Source: Novosphingobium sp. (GTDB taxonomy: Bacteria > Pseudomonadota > Alphaproteobacteria > Sphingomonadales > Sphingomonadaceae). From it: a stretch of DNA of 5,330 bases. The notes below the pieces were generated by a model. That model did no database searches. It was not told the DNA's origin and was given only the letters and a program-made list of their open reading frames with translations. This document shows positions 1 through 5,225 of this stretch, in pieces. The position numbers and the translations under genes were made by a program. The stretch covers positions 1 through 5,330 of the forward strand of contig JAIXYF010000263.1 in the NCBI GenBank assembly GCA_027490345.1. The letters run 5' to 3'. Numbering within the stretch: position 1 is the first letter of the stretch; each line of letters starts with the position of its first letter.

Positions 1-1941
1 GCCATGGTCGCCGCGTCGGCCACCCCTGCCTTCGCGCAGCTCAAGTACCCCGAAGCCGAAATTCGCGGCATGGGCGCTTCGTCGATCGCCGTGGTTCTGC
101 CGCGCGAAATGAACTGCTTCGGCCCCGATGCCGGCCCCAACAAGGTTGGTGACAGCAACGGTTCTGCCCAGAACCTGAGCGCCGAAGGCTCGTATGCCCC
201 CACCGGCGGCACTGTCTTCAACTGCGTCACGCAGCACATCCAGTCCGACATTGGCGGCAAGTACGTCTCGACTGGTTCGGGCGCTGGCCGTACGGCGATT
301 CGCACGCTGAACACGAGCACTGCTCTTCCCGGCACCTCCAGCACCAACCGCTTTCCGACGACCGACTTCGGCACCATTTGGCCGAACCCGCACTTCATCT
401 TCACCGACTCGCCGATGTCGACCTCTGACTTCAGCACCTACGCAACCACCGCCGCTACCCGGAAGTCGGGCGCGATGATCCAGGTTCCGTTCTACGTGCT
501 GCCGGTCGCGCTTGCCTACAACCCGGTCTACGGCGTCAAGGACACCGAGAGCTACACCTTCAACGTCGGCACCCCGGTGACCGTTAACAGCGTTGCGGTT
601 GGCGGTCTGCGCATGACCAAGCAGGTCTACTGCGGTATCTTCAACGGCTACATCACCAACTGGAACGACGCCCGCATCCAGGCGCTGAACTTTGCCCCCA
701 AGGCGAAGGTTGCCAGCTCGCTGCGCGATCCCGATGACTCGGCAACCCGCTGGGCCACCGATGGCGTTCCCATCCGTCTTGTTGGCCGTCTCGACAACTC
801 GGGCACGACCGACATCTTCACCCGCCACCTCGCAGCTGCTTGCGGCGGCGGCATCATGGGCACGGGTCGTCCGAACCTCTACCTGAACGCGGCGCAGGCT
901 CTGCCGTACAACCCCTCGTCGGGCATCAACCTGTCCACCAGCGGTTCGTACAAGACCTCGATCGCAGCTGGCACGGCCTTCGCTGGCACGACCAACCTGA
1001 TCAGCGGCGCGATCTTCACGATCGGTGCGGGCATCACCGGCACCGAAGCTCCGGGCAAGTACATGGTTGCCAACCTTACGGACGGCGTTGCTGCCGCCGT
1101 TGAAGCGGCTGCTGATGTGCCTTCGGCTTCGGACAACACGGTCCTGCTGAACGGCAAGATCGGTTATGTCGGCGCTGACTACGTTCGTCCGGCCCTCAGC
1201 CAGACGCTGCACGCTGCTGCGCTCGAAGTCGGTTCGTCGTCGCAGGGCAAGAAGCCCCTCTTCGCAGTTCCGACCGCTCTGAACGCCACGGCTGCTTTCG
1301 GCACGGCGATCCTTCCGCCGGAATCGAACAAGTCGGGCAAGTTCGTTCCGGGCGGCCTCTTCAGCCGTTCGAACCCTGGTGACTGGTTCGAAGCGCTCTA
1401 CTCGGGCACGTCGACCCTCGCCAACCCGCCGGTTGGTTACCCGATCACGGGTACCACCCAGCTCGTCACCGGCACCTGCTTCGCTGATCCTTCGGTCCGT
1501 AATGCGCTCGTCGCGTTCCTGACCGCTTCGATCGGCAAGCTGACCGCTGGCGCCACCGCGGTTCCGGACAAGAAGACGCTTGCCCTGATGTTCACCGGCA
1601 CTGCGACCAAGACGCTGGGCATCAAGGCGCAGATGGGCATCGCCCCGCTGCCCAAGGCTTGGCAGGCTGCTCTGTTCGAAACCTTCCTGACCCGCTCGAA
1701 GGAGAAGGCTCCGGACAAGGTGACGCTGCTCTCGGCTCGTAACCTCTACATCCAGAACGGCGTGCCGACTGCCAAGGTCACCGGCGCTGTCAACCAGCTG
1801 ACGGGTGTGAAGCGCACTGCGCCGCTCACCGCTCTGACGGCTGCTGATCTGGCGACCACGGTTACCCGCGTCGTGAAGGGCAAGACTGCCTTCCTCGAAG
1901 CAGGCCCGAACAGCGCTTGTGAAGCTGGCTTCGGTATCTGA
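1..1941 (+). CDS. PstS-like periplasmic phosphate/oxyanion-binding protein, 5' end outside window
   Basis: Exported solute-binding protein of the PstS family, which captures phosphate in the periplasm for an ABC importer. Numbering is from the in-frame ATG at 4. Residues 1-11 look like the end of a signal peptide with an AFA|Q cleavage site. There is no basic n-region and the frame is open to base 1, so the true start is probably upstream. Family landmarks run in order: GMGASS (22-27), GSGAG (91-95), TDSP (134-137), QVPFYVLPVALAYN (160-173), GIFNGYITNWND (211-222), GRLDNSGTT (261-269), GKIGYVGADYV (384-394), GYPITGTT (478-485) and GIAPLP (545-550). R262, D264, S266, G267, T268, D135 and S92 match the known PstS phosphate ligands. 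It is about 645 residues against roughly 320-350 for usual PstS, with extra sequence mainly at 282-380 and 400-470 plus a C-terminal tail after 555. Six cysteines (38, 74, 210, 280, 492, 639) could form disulfides. Codons are richer in GCT, GTT and CGT than in the downstream genes, hinting at high expression. No pstCAB follows. The family is secure; phosphate as ligand is inference. Confidence 0.88.
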   Translation, partial: AMVAASATPAFAQLKYPEAEIRGMGASSIAVVLPREMNCFGPDAGPNKVGDSNGSAQNLSAEGSYAPTGGTVFNCVTQHIQSDIGGKYVSTGSGAGRTAIRTLNTSTALPGTSSTNRFPTTDFGTIWPNPHFIFTDSPMSTSDFSTYATTAATRKSGAMIQVPFYVLPVALAYNPVYGVKDTESYTFNVGTPVTVNSVAVGGLRMTKQVYCGIFNGYITNWNDARIQALNFAPKAKVASSLRDPDDSATRWATDGVPIRLVGRLDNSGTTDIFTRHLAAACGGGIMGTGRPNLYLNAAQALPYNPSSGINLSTSGSYKTSIAAGTAFAGTTNLISGAIFTIGAGITGTEAPGKYMVANLTDGVAAAVEAAADVPSASDNTVLLNGKIGYVGADYVRPALSQTLHAAALEVGSSSQGKKPLFAVPTALNATAAFGTAILPPESNKSGKFVPGGLFSRSNPGDWFEALYSGTSTLANPPVGYPITGTTQLVTGTCFADPSVRNALVAFLTASIGKLTAGATAVPDKKTLALMFTGTATKTLGIKAQMGIAPLPKAWQAALFETFLTRSKEKAPDKVTLLSARNLYIQNGVPTAKVTGAVNQLTGVKRTAPLTALTAADLATTVTRVVKGKTAFLEAGPNSACEAGFGI

Positions 1942-1968
1942 TCTTTCAGATCCAGGCTTAAGAAAAGG

Positions 1969-2001
1969 GCGGCTCCGGGAAACCGGGGCCGCTTCTTTTT
2001 T
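1969..2001 (+). terminator. Intrinsic terminator of the PstS-like gene, possibly bidirectional
   Basis: A 10-bp stem (1969-1978 with 1983-1992, one G-U wobble) closes a GAAA tetraloop and is followed by TTCTTTTTT at 1993-2001. It begins 28 nt after the stop of the PstS-like gene. On the opposite strand the same stem is followed by CCTTTTCTT, so it could also stop leftward transcripts coming from the thioredoxin-fold gene. Confidence 0.9.
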
Positions 2002-2013
2002 GGGCGAGGCGGC

Positions 2014-2045
2014 GGCGCGGTATGGCGCAAGGTTGCGCCGCGCCC
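2014..2045. repeat. GC-rich inverted repeat
   Basis: The core is a perfect inverted repeat with 7-bp arms, GGCGCAA (2024-2030) and TTGCGCC (2033-2039), separated by GG. An alternative outer pairing joins GGCGCGG (2014-2020) to CCGCGCC (2038-2044), sharing two bases with the core. There is no U-tract on either strand, so it is not a typical terminator. It may be a fold in read-through RNA or chance in GC-rich DNA; only one copy occurs in this window. Confidence 0.4.
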
Positions 2046-2072
2046 GTTATGCGAAACGGCCGCCGATTCATC

Positions 2073-2078
2073 GATAAT
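2073..2078 (+). promoter_or_regulatory. Candidate -10 element for a small RNA
   Basis: GATAAT matches five of six bases of the sigma-70 -10 consensus, in the most AT-rich patch of this intergenic stretch. It would place a transcription start near 2085, about 100 nt before the terminator at 2151-2187. No good -35 hexamer lies 16-18 nt upstream (best is three of six bases around 2049-2056), so this promoter call is weak by itself. Confidence 0.3.
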
Positions 2079-2084
2079 TAAGGA

Positions 2085-2187
2085 TATGTGTGGCAACAGG
2101 AGATTGTTAACCTTCCCGAGGGCGGGTCGACGTTTATATCCCTTGCCTTGGCGGCGGTAGCTTCAGAGCTCCCGCCGCTTATTTTTT
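2085..2187 (+). ncRNA. Candidate small RNA of about 100 nt
   Basis: An independent transcription unit is suggested by a -10-like GATAAT at 2073-2078, no credible protein frame, and a strong rho-independent terminator at the 3' end. It cannot be the 3' UTR of the PstS-like gene unless transcripts pass the strong terminator at 1969-2001, and no + strand gene follows for another 875 nt. The predicted RNA has a short AACA/TGTT hairpin (2095-2108) with GGAGAT in its loop. A pyrimidine-rich segment CCTTCCC (2111-2117) follows and could base-pair with ribosome-binding sites, as in many trans-acting alphaproteobacterial small RNAs. I do not recognise a named RNA family, and the start is only estimated. 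Confidence 0.4.
2151..2187 (+). terminator. Intrinsic terminator, + strand, with no protein gene upstream
   Basis: Arms 2151-2162 and 2167-2178 pair over 7 bp (GCGGCGG/CCGCCGC), a single T/C mismatch and 4 bp (AGCT/AGCT) around the loop TCAG. They are followed directly by TTATTTTTT (2179-2187). The minus strand has no T-run after the stem, so the polarity is rightward. It sits 35 nt beyond the 3' end of the leftward thioredoxin-fold gene and therefore terminates something other than that gene. Confidence 0.8.
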
Positions 2188-2222
2188 GGGTTCGCCTAAG
2201 TGCCCGGCGATCGGCTGCCCGA

Positions 2223-2921
2223 TCAGTTTGCGCTTTTGGCGCCGAGGGCCCGGATCACGCGCGAAAGCTCGTCTGCGCTGATCGCCCCTTCGGTCATGGC
2301 CACGGTGCCTGTGCGATTGTCGCGCACGGCGATGGCGGGGGTGCCGGTTACAGCGGCTGCCGATGCGGCATCGAACTGGCTGCCCAGTGTCTGGATCGTC
2401 TCAGGCGCGTGGATGCAGGCATCGAGCTTGACCATGTCGCTGGCCCCGGCCTCACGCGCCAAGGCCTCCAGGCTGGTTGCCGGCGCATCGGGCAGGCCGG
2501 CCCCGTTGGTGCGGGTCAGTTCCATGTAGCGGCCCAGAAACCGATAATAACCGGGCGCGGCGCTTTGGCGGTTGACGCAGATCGCCGTGGCCGCCGCCAT
2601 GAACGCAGCCCGGCCGTGATTGGGCAGGGGCAGCAGCCGCACTGCCAGGTTCACTCGGCCGCCGCTGGCATCAACCACCATCTCGGGCGCGCGGCCCAGC
2701 ACCTTGCAATAAGGGCACTCGGGATCGATCCACACGATCACGCTGAAATCGCTCACGCTCTGGCCATAGACCGGCTCGTTCGCAGCATTGACCGGCACCA
2801 CCGTGCCCGCGCCATGCCAGATAGCCGCGCTATCACCCTGGGCCGCGGCGGGCAGGGCAGAACTGGCGATAAGTGTGCATGTCGCCAGCAGGCGGTGGAT
2901 CGAACGAGAGGGTAAGCGCAT
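2223..2921 (-). CDS. Exported thioredoxin-fold thiol:disulfide protein with CPYC active site (DsbA/DsbG-like)
   Basis: Periplasmic thioredoxin-superfamily protein, probably a disulfide oxidoreductase or isomerase. I chose the ATG whose A is at 2921, because it begins a classic signal peptide: MRLPSRSIHR, a hydrophobic core, then LPAAAQ, with cleavage near residue 27. An in-frame ATG at 2945 would add eight residues. Neither start has a good Shine-Dalgarno, so the choice is uncertain. In mature sequence, a beta strand (VIVWIDPECPYCK) carries the redox pair CPYC at residues 69-72. The cis-proline loop VTGTPAIAV (T194, P195) resembles the DsbC/DsbG TGTPA loop. Between them is a helical insert with two more cysteines (115 and 169) that may form a structural disulfide. 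At about 232 residues it lacks the N-terminal dimerisation domain of true DsbC/DsbG and is closer in size to DsbA. It stands alone, divergent from modA, with no DsbB or DsbD partner in view. The fold is secure; the substrate and the direction of catalysis are unknown. Confidence 0.85.
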   Translation of the reverse strand: MRLPSRSIHRLLATCTLIASSALPAAAQGDSAAIWHGAGTVVPVNAANEPVYGQSVSDFSVIVWIDPECPYCKVLGRAPEMVVDASGGRVNLAVRLLPLPNHGRAAFMAAATAICVNRQSAAPGYYRFLGRYMELTRTNGAGLPDAPATSLEALAREAGASDMVKLDACIHAPETIQTLGSQFDAASAAAVTGTPAIAVRDNRTGTVAMTEGAISADELSRVIRALGAKSAN

Positions 2922-2984
2922 CGCGGGGCTTTCGGCTGGAAACATGGCAGAGGCATGACAGCGCGCGGCGCCGCTCTGGAAGGC

Positions 2985-3013
2985 AGCATAGGCTGCGGAA
3001 TGAGTCTAGGCAA
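2985..3013 (-). promoter_or_regulatory. Candidate sigma-70-type promoter for the thioredoxin-fold gene
   Basis: Read on the minus strand, TTGCCT (3013-3008) and TATGCT (2990-2985) are separated by exactly 17 nt, each matching four of six consensus bases. Transcription would start near 2978, giving a leader of about 33 or 57 nt depending on which ATG is used. It is a good position and spacing but only a moderate match. Confidence 0.35.
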
Positions 3014-3021
3014 TTTGGGTG

Positions 3022-3049
3022 CTTGTTGTATACCGCCGAATATAGCCAG
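3022..3049. promoter_or_regulatory. Mo-box-like dyad upstream of modA (possible ModE-type operator)
   Basis: Two TATA-ended half-sites, CTTGTTGTATA (3022-3032) and AATATAGCCAG (3039-3049), are separated by six bases. Compared with the ModE-family Mo-box as I recall it (ATCGCTATATA, 6-7 nt, TATATAACGAT), each half matches seven of eleven positions and the spacing fits. TATACC (3029-3034) inside it could be the modA -10, so a bound molybdate-responsive repressor would block transcription. This is an AT-rich island in GC-rich DNA, so a chance match to a promoter-like sequence is possible. No modE gene is in the window. Confidence 0.35.
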
Positions 3050-3050
3050 C

Positions 3051-3055
3051 CGGAG
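3051..3055 (+). promoter_or_regulatory. Ribosome binding site that fixes the GTG start of modA
   Basis: CGGAG at 3051-3055 lies six bases before the GTG at 3062, an ideal spacing. The later in-frame ATG at 3092 has no comparable purine-rich element in front of it (TTTCTGCCGTA), so initiation at the GTG is favoured. Confidence 0.6.
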
Positions 3056-3061
3056 TGTCCC

Positions 3062-3883
3062 GTGCCTCTCCCGTCCGCCTTTTCTGCCGTAATGCGCCGC
3101 ATTGGCCTGCACTCCACTGGCCTGCATCTGGGCGCAGGGCTGCTGCTGCTCGCAGCCTTGGCGCTCCCGGCTTTGGCGCGCGCCCAGCCACGCGGCCCGC
3201 TCGTGCTCGCAGCCGCCAGCCTGCAGGAAGCACTGGGGGCCGCTGCTGATCGCTGGGCTGCAAAGGGGCATGCCCGCCCCGTCCTGTCGCTCGCCGGATC
3301 TTCGGCGCTGGCGCGCCAGATCCTGGCCGGCGCGCCGGCCGATCTGTTCTTTTCGGCCGATGAGGCGTGGATGGATCATGTCGCGCAGCGCAAGCTGATC
3401 GTGCCGGCCAGCCGGGCGGCGCTGCTCACCAACCGGCTGGTGATCGTGGCGCCCGCAGCCGCGCGCGTCCGGTTTCAGGTGCGCGCCGGTTTCCCGCTGG
3501 CAGAGGCGCTCGGCAGCGGGCGGCTCGCGCTGGCGGATCCCGATGCCGTTCCGGCCGGACGCTATGCCCGAGAAGCACTGGTGCGGCTCAAGGTCTGGCC
3601 GGGCGTGCAGGGCAAGCTGGCCCGCGCCGAAAACGTGCGCGCCGCGCTGGCGCTGGTGGCGCGCGGTGCCGCGCCGCTGGGCGTGGTCTATGCCACTGAT
3701 GCGCGCGCGCAAGGCGGGGTGCGCGTGGTGGGCTGGCTCCCGCCCGAAACGCACACACCGATTATCTATCCGCTCGCCCGCCTGTCCACGTCTACCCACC
3801 CTGAGGCGGAGCCCTTTCGCCGGTTCCTGGTGTCTGACGAAGGCAAGGCGATCTTCCGCCAGTACGGCTTTGGCACGCGCTGA
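3062..3883 (+). CDS. modA: Molybdate ABC transporter, periplasmic substrate-binding protein ModA
   Basis: Captures molybdate (and probably tungstate) in the periplasm and delivers it to ModBC. I start it at GTG 3062 because of the well-spaced CGGAG; an ATG at 3092 would remove ten residues and leave the mature protein unchanged. At 273 residues it is close to the usual 250-260 plus a longer leader. A signal peptide runs from MRR (11-13) through a Leu/Ala core to ALARA, with cleavage near residue 42. Family motifs in order are LAAASLQEAL (49-58), LAGSSALARQILAGAPADLFFSAD (77-100), LLTNRLVIVAP (121-131), LALADPDAVPAGRYAREAL (155-173), ENVRAALALVARGAAPLGVVYATDA (190-214), PIIYPLA (233-239) and a C-terminal FLVSDEG...YGF. 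Residues equivalent to the five E. coli ModA oxyanion ligands all appear present: S53, S80 or S81, A165, V192 and Y210. It is the first gene of modABC, 18 nt from modB, and expression may be molybdate-controlled through the upstream dyad. Confidence 0.95.
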   Translation: MPLPSAFSAVMRRIGLHSTGLHLGAGLLLLAALALPALARAQPRGPLVLAAASLQEALGAAADRWAAKGHARPVLSLAGSSALARQILAGAPADLFFSADEAWMDHVAQRKLIVPASRAALLTNRLVIVAPAAARVRFQVRAGFPLAEALGSGRLALADPDAVPAGRYAREALVRLKVWPGVQGKLARAENVRAALALVARGAAPLGVVYATDARAQGGVRVVGWLPPETHTPIIYPLARLSTSTHPEAEPFRRFLVSDEGKAIFRQYGFGTR

Positions 3884-3901
3884 ACGCCCCTTGGAACCGG
3901 C

Positions 3902-4609
3902 ATGGGATTGACCGCCGAGGAATGGAGCATCGTGCTGCTCTCGCTGCAAGTCAGCCTTGCGGCGATTGGCGGCGCGCTGCCCATCGCGTTTGCTCTGGCC
4001 TGGGTGCTGGCGCGGCTGCACTTTCCCGGCAAGATCCTGCTCGATGGGCTGGTCCACTTGCCACTGGTGCTGCCGCCGGTGGTGATTGGCTGGCTGCTGC
4101 TCATCGCCTTTGCGCCCGAAGGGCCGGGCGGGCGGCTGCTCGGCCTGCTTGGCATCAGCGTCCTGTTTCGCTGGACGGGGGCGGCTCTTGCTGCTGGCGT
4201 GATGGCCCTGCCGCTGATGGTGCGCGCCATCCGGCTCAGCCTCGAAGCGGTCGATCCCCGGCTTGAAGACGCCGCGCGCACGCTGGGGGCGGGGCCATGG
4301 CGCACGTTTGCCACGGTCACCCTGCCACTCGCCGCGCCGGGCGTGCTGGCAGGCGCGGTTCTCGGCTTTGCGCGCTCGCTGGGGGAATTCGGCGCCACGA
4401 TCACGTTCGTCTCCACGATCCCGGACGAGACCCGTACGCTGCCTCTGGCGATCTACGCTGCGCTGCAGCTGCCCGGGGGCGACGGTGTAGTCTGGCGGTT
4501 GGCCATGCTGGCGGTGGCGCTTTCGCTGGCGGCGCTGATCGCCTCCGAAGCGCTGACGCGCGCAGCGGTGCAGGGGCCTGTGAAGGGGCGCGCCCGTCAT
4601 GTCCTTTGA
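3902..4609 (+). CDS. modB: Molybdate ABC transporter permease ModB
   Basis: Integral inner-membrane subunit that forms, as a homodimer, the channel for molybdate released by ModA. It has 235 residues, close to E. coli ModB (about 229). Hydrophobic segments lie roughly at 10-36, 49-70, 84-108, 143-165 and 196-215, consistent with the five or six helices of the family. The cytoplasmic EAA coupling loop that contacts the ATPase is clear at 121-142 (LEDAARTLGA...TLPL), followed by the very characteristic FARSLGEFGATITF (156-169). A short GGAA at 3893-3896, five bases before the ATG, serves as a modest ribosome binding site. The gene starts 18 nt after modA and its last 11 nt overlap the start of modC, which suggests translational coupling within one transcript. 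The sulfate permease CysT/CysW is a relative, but the adjacent ModA argues for molybdate. Confidence 0.95.
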   Translation: MGLTAEEWSIVLLSLQVSLAAIGGALPIAFALAWVLARLHFPGKILLDGLVHLPLVLPPVVIGWLLLIAFAPEGPGGRLLGLLGISVLFRWTGAALAAGVMALPLMVRAIRLSLEAVDPRLEDAARTLGAGPWRTFATVTLPLAAPGVLAGAVLGFARSLGEFGATITFVSTIPDETRTLPLAIYAALQLPGGDGVVWRLAMLAVALSLAALIASEALTRAAVQGPVKGRARHVL

Positions 4610-5225
4610 TATCGACATCAGCGTGCAGCGCGGCGCGCGCACTATAGCCTGTCGGTTTGCGGCGCCGGGCGGCGTCACCGCGCTGGTCGGCCCCTCGGGC
4701 GCGGGCAAATCAAGCGTGCTCGAAGCGATGGCTGGTCTGGTGCGGCCAGAGGCGGGCCGCATCGTGGTGGGCGGCGCGGTGCTGTTTGACAGCGCCGCCG
4801 GGATCGATCTTGCGCCTGAGCGCCGCGCCTGCGGCATGGTGTTTCAGGACCTGCGCCTGTTTCCGCATCTGCGCGTGCGGGATAATTTGCGCTATGGCGA
4901 AAAGCTGGCCCCGCCGGAGCGGCGCTTTCTCGGCCTGGAGGAGGTTGCGGCCCTTCTCGACATCGCGCCGCTTCTGGCGCGCCGCCCGCGCACGCTTTCG
5001 GGCGGTGAGGCGCAGCGCGTCGCCATTGGCCGGGCGCTGCTGTCTGGCCCGCGCTTTCTGCTGATGGACGAGCCGCTTACCGCGCTGGACGATGCGCGGC
5101 GCGAGGCGATCATTGCGGTGGTGGAGCGCATCCGCGCCGAACTTGCGCTTCCCATCCTCCTCGTCAGCCACGACCGCGCCGATGTCGCGCGGCTGGCCGA
5201 TCAGGTGGTGGAACTTCGTCCCTAG
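4599..5225 (+). CDS. modC: Molybdate ABC transporter ATP-binding protein ModC, short form without TOBE/MOP domain
   Basis: Cytoplasmic ATPase that drives molybdate import through ModB. All nucleotide-binding motifs are intact: Walker A GPSGAGKSS (31-39), Q-loop VFQD (81-84, Q83), ABC signature LSGGEAQRVAIGRAL (133-147), Walker B FLLMDEP (153-159, catalytic E158), D-loop ALD (162-164) and switch histidine SHD (H191). The protein ends at residue 208, just after the nucleotide-binding domain. Typical ModC proteins are about 350 residues and carry a C-terminal TOBE/MOP domain that binds molybdate and can inhibit transport. That domain is absent here, and a genuine TAG ends the frame with the next gene running in from the opposite side. 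AAGGGG at 4583-4588, ten bases upstream, is the likely ribosome binding site. The start overlaps the end of modB by 11 nt. Function as the ModB partner is inferred from context; the sequence alone would also fit other small ABC ATPases. Confidence 0.93.
   Translation: MSFDIDISVQRGARTIACRFAAPGGVTALVGPSGAGKSSVLEAMAGLVRPEAGRIVVGGAVLFDSAAGIDLAPERRACGMVFQDLRLFPHLRVRDNLRYGEKLAPPERRFLGLEEVAALLDIAPLLARRPRTLSGGEAQRVAIGRALLSGPRFLLMDEPLTALDDARREAIIAVVERIRAELALPILLVSHDRADVARLADQVVELRP

Noticed and set aside
2107..2114. TTAACCTT resembling a CtrA half-site, with a GATTC (CcrM-type) at 2065-2069
   Set aside because: It is a single imperfect half-site with no second TTAA at the right spacing, and GANTC is frequent by chance. 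There is no support for cell-cycle control.
2086..2160. A 24-codon mini-frame starting at ATG 2086
   Set aside because: The AGGA is only one base from the ATG, too close to work. The peptide is Arg-rich and unremarkable, and the stop falls inside the terminator stem.
2209..2224. Hairpin GATCGG/CCGATC overlapping the stop of the thioredoxin-fold gene
   Set aside because: It has a 6-bp stem with a 4-nt loop but no T-run on the minus strand, so I do not call it a terminator.
2088..2915. A 275-codon plus-strand frame opposite the thioredoxin-fold gene
   Set aside because: It runs through the terminator hairpin and is antisense to a gene with a clear signal peptide, CPYC and cis-Pro motifs. Its translation is compositionally a shadow.
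2873..3061. N-terminal extension of modA to an ATG at 2873
   Set aside because: The extension would overlap the divergent gene and cover the promoter region. It has no family similarity, and the signal peptide begins well after it. The GTG at 3062 has a proper CGGAG.
2753..4837. A 694-codon open frame on the minus strand across modA, modB and part of modC
   Set aside because: Its translation is low-complexity Arg/Gln/Ala/His-rich with no recognisable domain. It is antisense to three clear mod genes and ends inside the thioredoxin-fold gene in another frame. Long antisense frames of this kind are common in high-GC DNA.
4710..5171. Minus-strand frames opposite modC
   Set aside because: They are Arg/Ala/His-rich shadows of a gene with every ABC ATPase motif intact.
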